A stretch of 64,000 bases of DNA from Desulfatitalea alkaliphila (GCF_022968795.1 NZ_JALJRB010000006.1:62001-126000); one strand, 5' to 3'. Counted from the stretch's first letter, positions 20,098 through 29,871 are shown. Numbers and translations: made by a program. Notes: generated from the letters alone by a model not told the origin.

Positions 20098-20637
20098 CTA
20101 TTTGACGAGTGATTGGGTGGGTTGGCATGGCGGCTTCGTTGCGGCACCGGTTTTGGCCGCCTTGGGCGCGATCCGCAGAAAGCGCCGGGGCAGGCCGTGC
20201 AGCCGATAGAGCAGCGAAGGGGTCTCCTGCGAATGCATTCGGTGTGCGTTTTGCAAATGGGTCATCAGGTTGGCCACGACGGCCTGCAGCTCCCGCAGAT
20301 CAATGGAAGGGCCCATCAGATAGCGGGGGCGCAGGCGATGCGCCTTGGCGAAAGTCGCCTTGTCACAGTCGGGTTGCATGAGAATCAGGGCAAAATCTTC
20401 AAACCAGGACGCCATGGCGACCATTTGGTCCAGTTCCCGATGACATCCGGCCAGCAGGATCACAAGGCAGCGGTGGCGCGGCAACTGCTGAATGGCCTGG
20501 CGCACTTCGTCGACTTGCCTGCAAATGTGGAATGCGGCGGGCCTCACGAGGGCACCCTCCGCGATGGTGCGGGCGATCGCCTGGGCCGCGGCCTCCTGGC
20601 TGGGTGCGAAAATCAGAGCGACGGGCTTGTCATTCAT
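20098..20637 (-). CDS. Receiver-like protein without clear phosphorylation site
   Basis: A 179-residue protein starting MNDKPVALIFAPSQEAAAQA. The fold pattern looks like a degenerate response-regulator receiver (alternating hydrophobic strands such as CLVILLAGC and FALILMQPD), but the acidic pair and phosphoacceptor Asp are not in the expected places. The C-terminus is basic and proline-rich. ATG 20637 is preferred, with AGGA 8 bases upstream, over the TTG at 20709, which lies inside the sigma-54 promoter. It is the first gene of the chemosensory operon, 9 bases before the MCP. The function is unknown; it may be a phosphorylation-independent partner. Confidence 0.65.
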   Translation of the reverse strand: MNDKPVALIFAPSQEAAAQAIARTIAEGALVRPAAFHICRQVDEVRQAIQQLPRHRCLVILLAGCHRELDQMVAMASWFEDFALILMQPDCDKATFAKAHRLRPRYLMGPSIDLRELQAVVANLMTHLQNAHRMHSQETPSLLYRLHGLPRRFLRIAPKAAKTGAATKPPCQPTQSLVK

Positions 20638-20692
20638 GGCATTCCTGTGCGGTTTGTGATCGATAACGTCACTTTTCTCTGAAGGCAGGGAC

Positions 20693-20709
20693 AGCAAGCT
20701 GTGTGCCAA
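20693..20709 (-). promoter_or_regulatory. Sigma-54 promoter of the chemosensory operon
   Basis: On the minus strand the sequence is TTGGCACACAGCTTGCT. It has the GG (-24) and GC (-12) elements exactly ten bases apart and matches the TGGCAC-N5-TTGCT consensus. Transcription would start near 20682, about 45 bases before the first gene of the operon (ATG 20637). This implies activation by an NtrC-type protein; one with an intact GAFTGA motif is encoded at 31039-32439, but no link is proven. Confidence 0.8.
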
Positions 20710-21126
20710 TCCATAATGAGCAATTTGTTGAAAGAGTAGAACGAATTAAAACGGTAAGATATGCGAAGATTGGGGAGGTGTGGTGGGATGCGGTGCTGTC
20801 CGGCGGTCCAGGAATCCGTCCGGTCCGAGAAGACAATAAGACCGCCGCAGGGTCCTGAAATGCAGGTCGTATGAGGACCAACGGGGGTGTTCAGGAGGGC
20901 GCTGCGGATTGAAGGTCATCCGGAAACGGCATATCGCGGCCCATCTCTGCGTCCTCGTTCTTTTGAAAACCTCGCCGTCATCGCCAGGGCACGGCATGCC
21001 GTGCCCCTACGCCTGTTGCGCAGGATAGCTTCGCTGTCGATTTCAAAATCGCTGTGGCTTTCGTCCGAAGGCTTGGCCGAGACCAGTGATCTGAACCGCA
21101 ATCCAATATTTTTGGATGGTCACCGA
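20710..21126. other. 417-base gap upstream of the chemosensory operon
   Basis: No gene is supported here. The part next to 20710 is AT-rich and should hold activator sites for the sigma-54 promoter. A 20-base perfect palindrome lies at 20987-21006. The rest, up to the stop of the kinase at 21127, shows nothing I recognise. Confidence 0.5.
20987..21006. repeat. 20-base perfect palindrome
   Basis: GGGCACGGCATGCCGTGCCC reads the same on both strands. The surrounding bases partly extend the symmetry. It resembles the core of REP-like or transposon-end palindromes. Only this one copy is present in the window. Confidence 0.6.
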
Positions 21127-24100
21127 TTAGGCGGGCGCTTTTGCCGCTGCTGCGTCCAGGACGTCACGCACCTTGCGGGCCAGGTCGCCGCGGCTCACCG
21201 GTTTCATGAGGAAATCCTTGAACCCTGCCTGCTGCGCTTGGGCGGCCGACATGCTTTCGCTGAAACCGGTGCAGAGGATCAGGGGCATGCCCGGACGCAC
21301 GGCGATGATATGTCGGGCCAGCTGTTCGCCGGTCATGTTGGGCATGGCCATGTCGGTGATCACCAGATCGTAGGCAAAGGGATCGGATTTGAAATGTTCC
21401 AGGGCATCGATGCTGCCGGTGCGGGTCTGCACGCGATATCCCAAGCGCTCCAGAATCTGCTTTTCCAGGCGCAGGATCGGCGCTTCATCATCCACCAGCA
21501 GGATCCGTTCGGTACCGGTGGGGTGGACCGTGGCTTCCGCCGGCTGTTGCACATCCGGATTGCAGGTCAAGATCGGCAGGAACACTTTGAACGTGGTGCC
21601 CTGATCGATTTCACTGTAAAACCGGATATCGCCGCCATGCTCCTGGACGATGCCGTAGCAGACCGCCAGCCCCATCCCGGTGCCCTTGCCCTGGGGTTTG
21701 GTCGTGAAATAGGGGTCGAAGATTTTGGACACCACATGCGCCGGAATGCCGTGGCCGGTGTCGGAGACCGTCAGACGCGCATAGGTGCCCGGATGCAGGG
21801 CCATCGCATCGGCATCCTCCTGGTCACAGACGATCTGCCGCAGTTCGATGGTGATGCTGCCGTTGTTCGCTTCCACCGCGTGATAGGCATTGGTGATCAG
21901 ATTCATGGCGATCTGGTGCAGATTGGTCGGGTCGGCCAGAAGCGGCCCGCAATCGTTCTGCAGATTGTGGCGGATGGTGATGTTGGACGGGATGGTGGCA
22001 TGCACCAGCTTGAGCACCTCCTTGAGCACCTGTTGAAACCGAACGGGGGTTTTCCGGGTTTCCATCTGGCGGCTGAAGGAGAGGATCTGATTGACCAGCT
22101 CCTTGGCCCGTTGGCCGGCTTGATGGATGGACGCCAGATTGCCCCTTTCCCTGCTTCCGGCCGGCATGTCGTCCAACAGCATCTCCGACAATCCGATAAT
22201 GGGAAACAGAATGTTGTTGAAGTCGTGGGCGATCCCGCCGGCCAGGGAGCCGATGGCTTCCATCTTCTGGGCCTGCCGCAGCCGGGCTTCAATCTGTTTG
22301 CGCGCCGAGACGTCCTGCAGGAAGGTCAGGGCGCAGGCTTGTTCTTCGTAGACCAGGGGTACGGCCGACAGCTCCACCGCCACGGTGCTGCCGTCCCGCC
22401 GCACACAGACGGCTTCATGCCGCGGCACTTTGCACTTGTCCTTGTGGAGTCGTCGCAGGTTTTCGCGCACCGTAGCGTGGCTGTCGGGGTGGAAGCGTCG
22501 GTCAATGGATATGCCCAGCAACTGGTCCGGCGATGTGGCGCCGAACAGGCGCAGGGCGGCTTCGTTGGCGTACAGGATGCGGCCTGTATTGTCTTCCACA
22601 TAGATGGCGTCGGGGGCATTGGTGACCAGGGAGCGAAATTGCATTTCGCTTTCACGCAACTTTTCTTCCATCTTTTTGCGTTCGGTGATGTCCCGGGATA
22701 CACCTTGGATGCCGATGACATCACCATTGGGATCGCGCAGAAACGATACGTTGGCTGAGGTCCAGACGGTGCCGCCATCCGCTTTGAAGTGTTCGATTTC
22801 AATGACACGGGTTCTGCTTTTGTCAATTTCGGGACGTTGCTCGTTTTTCATTTCTTCCCTGAATACCGCGTAAGTCTTTTTCAAGGAGTCTGGCGTCAAT
22901 TGGTCCGCGATCGTTTTGCCGAGGAACGCTTCGACCGTTTCACCCAACAGGCGTTCAACGGAAGGGCTGACATAGGTGGTGCGCAGGTCCAGATCCATGG
23001 TCCAGACCACATCGGCGCTGTTCTCTGCGATGCGGCGATACTTTTCCTCGCTTTCCCGCAAGGCGGCTTCGATGCGTTTGCGTTCGCTGATATCCCTGCC
23101 GAAACAGATGAGCTGCCCCCCTTTTGCTGCGAGGTGGGTGACGGAGACTTCCACATCGTACATGCGCCCGTCTTTGCTGCGGTGGGTTGCATTGAACCTT
23201 TCGGAGCCGTTGGCAACGATGCGTTGGATACGCCTGGTTGTGTCAGCGGGCGTTTCATCCGTATCCAGGTCCGAAACGTGCATTTGCACAAGTTCGTCGA
23301 GCGTATAACCGCTCATGCGGAGGAAGGCGGTATTGGCTTCCAGAAAGTTGCCCTGCGCGTCGAGAAGCCAGAAGCCGTCGGCCGTCGTTTGCAAAATGGT
23401 GCGCAGGTAGTGCTCGTCTTCTGCCAGTTGCTTCGCCAGGCGGCGCTGTTCGTTGATCACCTCTGTATAGACGATGATGCCGCCGATGGTGCCGTCCGCC
23501 GCATACCACGGCCTGCATTCCCAGCGGGTCCAATCCACCGAACCGTCTGTTCGTACAAAGGGATCCGCTTCCGCGCGGGAAGTTTCACCGGCCAATGCTT
23601 TTTGGTGGATATCGCGCCACTTCTGCGGCAAATCCGGAAACACTTCGTAGTGGTGTTTGCCGAGAATGTCCTTTTCTTCGACCCGGTAGGCCTCGAGGTA
23701 TTGACGGCTGACATGAAGGTAGCGCAAATCCTTGTCGTGCACGGCGATGGCGCTGTTGGCATGCTCGATGATGTGGCGCATCAGGTTTTGGGCGTGCTGC
23801 TCATTGCGCTGCGCTATTTTCTGTTTGGTAATGTCCTCGATGGCCAAAATGGTCAGCTTGCGACCATCCAAAACGATATGCGTTGCTCTGTATTTCAGCC
23901 AGATGGCCGGCATGTCAAATGCACGTTCCAGCAAGACTTCGCCTTCCTTTTTGAAGGCGTTCGATTCCTCCTCAAGGGCGCACCGAAGGGCTTGCGCTAA
24001 AACACAGGCCGGGCATGTGTCGATGTCACAGCAATTCGAGGAGGGCGGATGGCAATGGGCGCAGGCGATGAATGTTCCCAGGGTGGTGTGGTCGGTGGCG

Positions 24101-24258
24101 TTCAGTGATCGACCGAAAAGCGCTTCGGCCAAAGCATTGGCTTCAATGACGCGGCCGTCGCCGGTGCAAAGCAGAATACCCACGGGCGATGCGTCCAAAA
24201 TGAGCTGCCAGGTTGGGTTTGCGGTCGAAAAGTGCGGTTGGGCGGTGTTGTCCAGCAT
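21127..24258 (-). CDS. Multi-PAS hybrid histidine kinase with receiver
   Basis: About 1043 residues with no membrane segments. Five PAS-type modules occupy about 15-670: WQLILDASPVGILL, ANSAIAVHDKDLRYLHV, TTADGFWLLDAQGNFLEA, NSADVVWTMDLDLR and APDAIYVEDNTGRIL starts. The kinase core has His678 (IAHDFNNILFP) and HATPase motifs DTGHGIPAH and GTGMGLAVC. A receiver with Asp969 (VITDMAMPN) ends the protein. The first PAS contains an unusual cysteine/histidine cluster (CAHCHPPSSNCCDIDTCPAC), possibly metal or redox sensing. The start is either ATG 24258 or TTG 24264; GGGAG is better spaced for the TTG. It is divergent from the corrinoid operon across a 330-base shared control region. Confidence 0.9.
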   Translation of the reverse strand: MLDNTAQPHFSTANPTWQLILDASPVGILLCTGDGRVIEANALAEALFGRSLNATDHTTLGTFIACAHCHPPSSNCCDIDTCPACVLAQALRCALEEESNAFKKEGEVLLERAFDMPAIWLKYRATHIVLDGRKLTILAIEDITKQKIAQRNEQHAQNLMRHIIEHANSAIAVHDKDLRYLHVSRQYLEAYRVEEKDILGKHHYEVFPDLPQKWRDIHQKALAGETSRAEADPFVRTDGSVDWTRWECRPWYAADGTIGGIIVYTEVINEQRRLAKQLAEDEHYLRTILQTTADGFWLLDAQGNFLEANTAFLRMSGYTLDELVQMHVSDLDTDETPADTTRRIQRIVANGSERFNATHRSKDGRMYDVEVSVTHLAAKGGQLICFGRDISERKRIEAALRESEEKYRRIAENSADVVWTMDLDLRTTYVSPSVERLLGETVEAFLGKTIADQLTPDSLKKTYAVFREEMKNEQRPEIDKSRTRVIEIEHFKADGGTVWTSANVSFLRDPNGDVIGIQGVSRDITERKKMEEKLRESEMQFRSLVTNAPDAIYVEDNTGRILYANEAALRLFGATSPDQLLGISIDRRFHPDSHATVRENLRRLHKDKCKVPRHEAVCVRRDGSTVAVELSAVPLVYEEQACALTFLQDVSARKQIEARLRQAQKMEAIGSLAGGIAHDFNNILFPIIGLSEMLLDDMPAGSRERGNLASIHQAGQRAKELVNQILSFSRQMETRKTPVRFQQVLKEVLKLVHATIPSNITIRHNLQNDCGPLLADPTNLHQIAMNLITNAYHAVEANNGSITIELRQIVCDQEDADAMALHPGTYARLTVSDTGHGIPAHVVSKIFDPYFTTKPQGKGTGMGLAVCYGIVQEHGGDIRFYSEIDQGTTFKVFLPILTCNPDVQQPAEATVHPTGTERILLVDDEAPILRLEKQILERLGYRVQTRTGSIDALEHFKSDPFAYDLVITDMAMPNMTGEQLARHIIAVRPGMPLILCTGFSESMSAAQAQQAGFKDFLMKPVSRGDLARKVRDVLDAAAAKAPA

Positions 24259-24590
24259 AATCAACTATGCTCCCAAAGAGTTGCTGTTGCGTCGGGAAAT
24301 GTTGTTGTGCGCATCGTTTGCATTTTGCCATTTATGGTAAATGAAGGCAATGCATTTGAAGGCGTTTGGTCTTGCCGAACATTTGGCATCTGGCAATGGG
24401 GCATTCTTTGGTCGCCAAGCACAGCGAGATCGACACAGGTTGCCTTATGCTTAATGTTTCGTTGCGATGGGGCGTATAATATGTAAAATATCGAATCGAA
24501 AATTCGAAACTGCGTGCAGGCGCTTATCGGGGCCTGTGCGGTGGCCCGGAGAAAATCCCTGTTGCCGGGATGTGTCGGGCCGGGAGGTGT
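24259..24590. other. Divergent control region between hybrid kinase and corrinoid operon
   Basis: About 330 AT-richer bases without a gene. It contains the rightward promoter and inverted repeat listed separately (24451-24507). No clear leftward promoter was identified. The ribosome site GGGAGGTG at 24582-24589 belongs to the corrinoid protein. Confidence 0.5.
24451..24507 (+). promoter_or_regulatory. Promoter with inverted repeat at the start site, corrinoid operon
   Basis: A perfect -10 TATAAT lies at 24475-24480, with a weak -35 (TTAATG, 24451-24456) 18 bases upstream. Transcription would start near 24487. Immediately downstream TCGAAT (24491-24496) and ATTCGA (24502-24507) form an inverted repeat with a 5-base spacer, placed where a repressor could block initiation. 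The operator role is inference. Confidence 0.5.
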
Positions 24591-25262
24591 ATGGTGTTGG
24601 AGAACGAAAACCAGCAGGACATCGAAGCGGATGCGGCGGCGCGGGCCTTCGAGGCGGCATTGCTGCGCCTGGACCGGCTGACCGCTACCCGCCTGCTCAC
24701 CGCGCCGGCGGGCGACGGCAACGGCTTGCAGCGCATCGAGCGCTTGGTGCTGCCGGCCCTGGAGCGGATCGGGCAACACTGGGAACAAGGGGGCTTGGCC
24801 CTCTCCCAGGTTTACATGAGCGGCCGGATTTGCGAGGAGCTGGTTGAACAACTGCTGCCCGCGGCCACCAGTGAACGGGGGGAGGGGCCGCTGATCGCCC
24901 TGGCGGTGCTGGAGGACCACCACTTGTTGGGCAAGCGCATGGTGCACGCCGTGATGCGGGCCGCCGGATACGCGGTGCGGGATTATGGCCGCCTGGATGC
25001 GGCCGGGCTGGTGGCGCGGGTGGTGGCGGAGGCGGATGTCGATCTGTTGATGATTTCCACGCTGATGCTCGCATCGGCCTTGCGCGTGGCCAAGGTGCGG
25101 GAGCTGTTGGCGGCTGCCGGCCGGCGCCTGCCCATTGTGGTGGGGGGCGCGCCCTTCCGGCTGGACGAGACCTTGTGGCAAGAGGTGGGGGCCACTGCCA
25201 TGGGCCGCAGCGCCTCGGCGGCGCCGGCCATCATCGCTCGTTTGACGGGGGGTGCGCCATGA
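24591..25262 (+). CDS. Methyltransferase-type corrinoid (B12-binding) protein
   Basis: A 223-residue protein. A four-helix cap (about 10-95) precedes a Rossmann-like B12 domain with DHHLLG at 109-114, the D-x-H-x-x-G corrinoid-binding motif, so His111 would be the lower cobalt ligand. Further signature parts are MISTLMLASALR and IVVGGAPF followed by GATAMGRSASAA. It resembles MtaC/MtbC/MttC-type methyl carriers. In the family it shuttles a methyl group between two methyltransferases. It starts at ATG 24591 behind an ideal GGGAGGTG. Its stop overlaps the next start (ATGA) with a UroD-type methyltransferase. No substrate methyltransferase (MtaB/MttB type) is in this operon. Confidence 0.9.
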   Translation: MVLENENQQDIEADAAARAFEAALLRLDRLTATRLLTAPAGDGNGLQRIERLVLPALERIGQHWEQGGLALSQVYMSGRICEELVEQLLPAATSERGEGPLIALAVLEDHHLLGKRMVHAVMRAAGYAVRDYGRLDAAGLVARVVAEADVDLLMISTLMLASALRVAKVRELLAAAGRRLPIVVGGAPFRLDETLWQEVGATAMGRSASAAPAIIARLTGGAP

Positions 25263-26311
25263 GCGAACGTGAACCCATGACCGCCATGCAACGGGTGTTG
25301 ACCGCCTTGTCCCACCAGGAGCCGGACCGGGTGCCTTTTTTCCTGCTCAATGCCCTGCACGGGGCGCGGGCCCTGGGGCTCTCCATCCGGGACTACTTCG
25401 CCGCCGCCGAAACGGTGGTCGAGGGCCAGGTGCGCATGCAGGCCCGGTACGGCCACGACTGCCTGTTCGGCTTTTTTTACGCGCCGGTGGAGGTTGAGGC
25501 CTGGGGCGGAGAGGTGGTTTTCGTGCCGGACGGTCCCCCCAACTCGGGCGAACCGCCGATTCGCAAGGCCGAGGAGATCCGCGCCCTGGCGCCGCCGCGC
25601 ATCGACGAGCATCCCTGTTTGACCCGGGTGCTGGCGGCCATCGCCGGCATGAAGGCGCGGGTGGGGGATACGGTGCCCATCATCGGCGTGGTCGTCTCCC
25701 CCTTTTCCGTGCCGGTGATGCAGATGGGGTTCGAAGCTTACTTGCAATTGCTGGCCGCCGATCGAACGTTGTTCGACCGCCTGATGGCGGTCAACGAGGC
25801 CTTTTGCGTGGCCTGGGCCGATGCCCAGTTGCGGGCCGGGGCCACCACCATCTGCTATTTCGATCCGGTGTCGTCACCCACCATCGTGCCGCGGGATTTG
25901 TACCTGGAAACCGGCTATCCCGTGGCGTGCCGCACCCTGAAGCAGATCAAGGGCCCCACGGCCACCCATTTCGCTTCCGGCCGCTGTCTGTCCATCGTGG
26001 ACGATGTGGCCCTGACCGGCACCGGGGCGGTGGGGGTCAGCGCCGACGAGGACCTGGCGGAGCTCAAAGACACCTGCCGTGGGCGGCTCACCGTGATTGG
26101 CAACCTCAACGGCATCGCCATGCGCCGCTGGGACGCGGCGCAGGCCGAGACGGCGGTCAAGGCGGCCATCTCCGCTGCCGGCGCGGGGGGTGGTTTCGTG
26201 TTGTCGGACAACCACGGCGAGATTCCCTGGCAGGTGCCGGAAACGGTGCTGGACGCCGTCGCCGAGGCGGTGCGGCAATGGGGGCGTTATCCCTTGGCGG
26301 TGTCCTCATGA
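25259..26311 (+). CDS. UroD-family (MtaA/MtbA-like) corrinoid methyltransferase
   Basis: A 350-residue protein of the uroporphyrinogen decarboxylase superfamily in its methyltransferase branch: RVLTALSHQEPDRVPFF start, YFDPVSSP, GNLNGI and a C-terminal LSDNHGEIPWQVPE. Family members move methyl from a corrinoid protein to a thiol such as coenzyme M or tetrahydrofolate, using a His-x-Cys...Cys zinc site. Here the equivalent positions appear to be His237-Phe-Ala239 and His319 (SDNHGEIP), so the usual zinc cysteines are missing and the chemistry may differ. It overlaps the corrinoid gene by ATGA and lies 22 bases before the DUF1638-kinase gene, indicating tight co-expression. Confidence 0.85.
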   Translation: MSEREPMTAMQRVLTALSHQEPDRVPFFLLNALHGARALGLSIRDYFAAAETVVEGQVRMQARYGHDCLFGFFYAPVEVEAWGGEVVFVPDGPPNSGEPPIRKAEEIRALAPPRIDEHPCLTRVLAAIAGMKARVGDTVPIIGVVVSPFSVPVMQMGFEAYLQLLAADRTLFDRLMAVNEAFCVAWADAQLRAGATTICYFDPVSSPTIVPRDLYLETGYPVACRTLKQIKGPTATHFASGRCLSIVDDVALTGTGAVGVSADEDLAELKDTCRGRLTVIGNLNGIAMRRWDAAQAETAVKAAISAAGAGGGFVLSDNHGEIPWQVPETVLDAVAEAVRQWGRYPLAVSS

Positions 26312-26333
26312 AGGGCAATGCGGTGGGGATTCC

Positions 26334-29300
26334 ATGAGCGGTGCATTCGGTATCCTGGTATGCGACCTGCTGGGCCGGGAGACGGCGGCGGCGCTGGCGG
26401 CCGAAGGGCTGGAGGGGGTGCAAACGGTCACCTTCCCCTGCGCCTGCCGGGGCGCCCATGACCCGGGGGATCGCCTGACGCCGGTGGTGGCCGCCCATGC
26501 CGAGGCGTTCGATCATCTGCTGCTGCTCAACGGCGACTGCCTGCGGGCGGCCTGTCGCGATCTGGCGCCGGCCTTGCAGGCCAAGGTCGCCGCGGGGCCC
26601 GACGCCTTCGCCCTGTTTCTGCCCCCTGACCTGGTGCACCACTATCAAGGGGCGGGGGCTTATCTCCTGACGCCCGGGTGGTTGGCCGACTGGCCCGACC
26701 GTTTGACCGCCTGGGGGTTCGATCAAGCCACGGCCCGCGATTTCTTCGCTGAGTGCTGCACCCGGCTGGTGCTGCTGGATACCGGCCTGCGGCCCGACAG
26801 CAGCACCAAGCTCAAGGAGTTGGCGGCCTTCGTGGCGCGCCCCTGCGAGCGGCTGCCGGTGGGGCTGGATTTGCTGCGCCTGCGGATAAAAACCTGGGTG
26901 ATGGATTGCCGCCGCATGGATGGCCGGGACGGTCCGGACCGCATGACCGCCCCGGCGGCCGATTATGCCACCGTCTTCGACATGCTGCAGCGCTTTTCCA
27001 CCCTGCAGAATGAAACCGAGATCGCCGCAGCCATTTTCGAACTGTTCGACATGCTGTGTGCACCGGCCGCCCAGGCCTATTTGCCGATGCATGCAGGGGC
27101 GCCCGGCACCCTGGTGGCCTGGCCGGCCGATGCAGCGCCCGATGCCGCGACGGTCGACCGGATGGCCGCCTTGGCAATTCCGCATGACTGGACCGCTTCG
27201 GATGCCGGCTTCATGGTGCAGGTGCGCCAAGCCGAAACACCGCTGGCCGTGCTGCTGGTGGACGGCGTGGCGCTACCCCGCTTCCGGGAACGTTACCTCA
27301 ACCTGGCCCTGACCCTGTTGCCGGCCTTTGCCTTGGCCATCCTCAACGCCCGCAACCTGGAGCAACTGGCGCGCTCCCGGGAAACCCTGCTGGAGCGCGA
27401 GCAGCGCTTGGCCAATGCCCTGGAACGGTTGGCCCTGGCCACCAGCGGCACCGGCATCGGTATTTGGGATTACCGCCCGGCGGAGGACCATTTGACCTGG
27501 GACGAGCACATGCACGAGCTGTTCGGCGTGGCGCCCGCCGCCTTCGGCCAACGGTTCGAAGATTGGGCCCGCTGTGTGTTGCCCGAGGACCTGCCCGGGG
27601 CCATGGCCGAATTCGAAGCCGCCCTGGCGGGACGCAAGGAATTCAAAATTGAATTTCGCGTGCGTTTGCCGGACGGCGCGGTCCGGCACCTGGCCGGCGC
27701 CGCCACGGTGGTGCGCGATGACCGGCAGCAACCGAAGCGGGTGATCGGCGTCAATTTCGATATCACCGAGCGCAAGGCGGCCGAGGTGGCTTTGCAACAA
27801 GCCAAGGAGGAGGCCGAGGCGCTCAACCGTCATCTGGCCCGGCAAACCGCCTATGCCGAGGAGATGGCGGCCCGGGCCAACCTGGCCAATGAAGCCAAAA
27901 GCCAGTTTCTGGCCAACATGAGCCATGAGATCCGCACTCCCATGAACGGCGTCATCGGCATGACCGGTCTGCTGCTGGACACCGATCTGACCGGCGAGCA
28001 GCGGCACTATGCCGAGACGATCCAATCCAGCGCCGCGGCCTTGATGCGTTTGATCAACGATATTCTGGATTTTTCCAAGATCGAGGCCGGCCACATGGAT
28101 CTGGAGATGCTCGATTTCGATCTGTGTGCCTTGCTGGAGGATTTCGCCGCCATGATGGCCCCCCGGGCCCAGGAAAAGGAGCTGGAGTTCATCTGTGACC
28201 TGGCCCCCGATGTGCCGGTCCTGCTGCGGGGCGATCCCGGACGCCTGCGCCAGGTGCTGGTGAACCTGGCGGGCAATGCGGTCAAGTTCACCCACCAGGG
28301 GGAGGTGAGCGTGCGGGGCGCGGTGGCCCATGAGGATGACGATTCGGTGATGGTCCGTTTCCAGGTGCGCGACACGGGCATCGGCATCAGCGCGGCGGAC
28401 CCCCGGGGGCTGTTCGACAAGTTCACCCAGGAGGACGGCAGCACCACCCGCAAATATGGCGGCACGGGCCTGGGGCTGGCCATCGCCAAGGAGTTGGTGG
28501 GTTTGATGGAGGGCGACATCGGGGTGCAAAGCGACCCCGGCCGGGGGTCCACCTTCTGGTTCACCGTGCGGTTGGCCAAGCAGGCCGATGCGACGCCGAA
28601 GGCCTGGCCCACGGCCGATCTGCAGGGTGCCCATGTGCTGCTGGTGGATGACAACGCCACCAACCGCGAGGTGATGACCGCCCGGCTCGATGCCTGGCAG
28701 GTGCGCAGCGCCGCGGCCGCCGACGGCCCCACGGCGCTGCGCATGTTGCGGGCGGCGGCCGAAGCCGGCGATCCCTTCCAGGCCGCCATCGTGGACATGC
28801 AGATGCCCGGCATGGACGGGGCGGCCCTGGGTCGGGCCATCAAGGCCGATGCCGCCCTGGCCGATGTGCCCCTGGTGATGATGACCTCCCTGGGGCGGCG
28901 CGGGGATGCCCGGCGCATGGAGGCGGCCGGTTTCGCCGCCTACCTGATCAAACCGGCCCGTCCGTCGGATATCTTCGATTGTTTGACCTATGCCTTGGCG
29001 GACCGGGCGGAACCCGCCACCCGAACCCCCATCGTCACCCGCCACGCCATCCGGGAGATGCGCCGGGCGGCCACCCGCATCCTGGTGGCCGAGGACAATC
29101 CCACCAACCAAAAGGTCACCTTGGGCATTCTCAAAAAGATGGGCCTGAGCGCCGATCTGGCCGTCGACGGGCATGCGGTTCTGCAAGCCCTGGAACGGCA
29201 ACCCTACGATCTGGTGCTGATGGATATGGAGATGCCCGACATGGACGGACCGGCGGCCACGCGGCGCATCCGGGCCCACGAGGGCCGGGGGTTTCCTGTC

Positions 29301-29858
29301 GATGTGCCCATCGTGGCCCTGACCGCCCATGCCGGTCCGGCGGATCGACAGCGCTGTCGGGATGCCGGCATGAACGGTTTTCTGTCCAAGCCGATCACCC
29401 CCGAAGCGCTGAAGCGGGTCATCGCCGGCTGGCTGCCCGGCCTCGTCGGCGCTCCGGGGGGCGCGGGCGGTACCGATGCGACCGGGCCGCCGGCCGAGGC
29501 GCCGGATGCGTCCACGGCGCTGTTCGATCAACAGGGGCTGATGGACCGCTTGATGGGCGATATGGAGCTGGCCCGGCGGGTCGTTGCGGGTTTCCTGGAT
29601 GACATGCCCCGTCAAATCATGTTACTCGAAACCTTCGTCCACGAAGGCAACCGCGAGCGGGCCCGCCGCCAGGCCCACACCATCAAGGGCGCCGCCGCCA
29701 ATGTGAGCGCCGAAGCGATGCGCGCGGCGGCCGACCGACTGGACCAAGCCATCGGCCATGGGGCCGAGGCGGAGTTGGCCGGCTTGGTGGACGATTTGCA
29801 GGCGCAGTTCCAACAATTACGACCGGCCCTGGCCGCCCTGGCTGCCCCCGAACTCTGA
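26334..29858 (+). CDS. Hybrid histidine kinase with DUF1638-like N-terminal domain
   Basis: A 1174-residue protein with no membrane segments. Residues about 1-205 look like DUF1638, a family tied to corrinoid methyltransferases: [11 protein letters not shown] start, [24 protein letters not shown] and [10 protein letters not shown]. Then come a GAF-like region (about 215-350), PAS (about 375-490), HisKA with His531 ([12 protein letters not shown]), HATPase ([23 protein letters not shown]), receiver 1 with Asp821 ([10 protein letters not shown]), receiver 2 with Asp964 ([10 protein letters not shown]) and an HPt domain with His1115 (AHTIKGAA). This is a complete phosphorelay in one chain. ATG 26334 follows GGTGGGG. 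The context suggests that it reads the state of the adjacent corrinoid protein or methyltransferase. The DUF1638 call is by motif only. Confidence 0.85.
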   Translation: MSGAFGILVCDLLGRETAAALAAEGLEGVQTVTFPCACRGAHDPGDRLTPVVAAHAEAFDHLLLLNGDCLRAACRDLAPALQAKVAAGPDAFALFLPPDLVHHYQGAGAYLLTPGWLADWPDRLTAWGFDQATARDFFAECCTRLVLLDTGLRPDSSTKLKELAAFVARPCERLPVGLDLLRLRIKTWVMDCRRMDGRDGPDRMTAPAADYATVFDMLQRFSTLQNETEIAAAIFELFDMLCAPAAQAYLPMHAGAPGTLVAWPADAAPDAATVDRMAALAIPHDWTASDAGFMVQVRQAETPLAVLLVDGVALPRFRERYLNLALTLLPAFALAILNARNLEQLARSRETLLEREQRLANALERLALATSGTGIGIWDYRPAEDHLTWDEHMHELFGVAPAAFGQRFEDWARCVLPEDLPGAMAEFEAALAGRKEFKIEFRVRLPDGAVRHLAGAATVVRDDRQQPKRVIGVNFDITERKAAEVALQQAKEEAEALNRHLARQTAYAEEMAARANLANEAKSQFLANMSHEIRTPMNGVIGMTGLLLDTDLTGEQRHYAETIQSSAAALMRLINDILDFSKIEAGHMDLEMLDFDLCALLEDFAAMMAPRAQEKELEFICDLAPDVPVLLRGDPGRLRQVLVNLAGNAVKFTHQGEVSVRGAVAHEDDDSVMVRFQVRDTGIGISAADPRGLFDKFTQEDGSTTRKYGGTGLGLAIAKELVGLMEGDIGVQSDPGRGSTFWFTVRLAKQADATPKAWPTADLQGAHVLLVDDNATNREVMTARLDAWQVRSAAAADGPTALRMLRAAAEAGDPFQAAIVDMQMPGMDGAALGRAIKADAALADVPLVMMTSLGRRGDARRMEAAGFAAYLIKPARPSDIFDCLTYALADRAEPATRTPIVTRHAIREMRRAATRILVAEDNPTNQKVTLGILKKMGLSADLAVDGHAVLQALERQPYDLVLMDMEMPDMDGPAATRRIRAHEGRGFPVDVPIVALTAHAGPADRQRCRDAGMNGFLSKPITPEALKRVIAGWLPGLVGAPGGAGGTDATGPPAEAPDASTALFDQQGLMDRLMGDMELARRVVAGFLDDMPRQIMLLETFVHEGNRERARRQAHTIKGAAANVSAEAMRAAADRLDQAIGHGAEAELAGLVDDLQAQFQQLRPALAALAAPEL

Positions 29859-29871
29859 AAGGCCCATTGCC

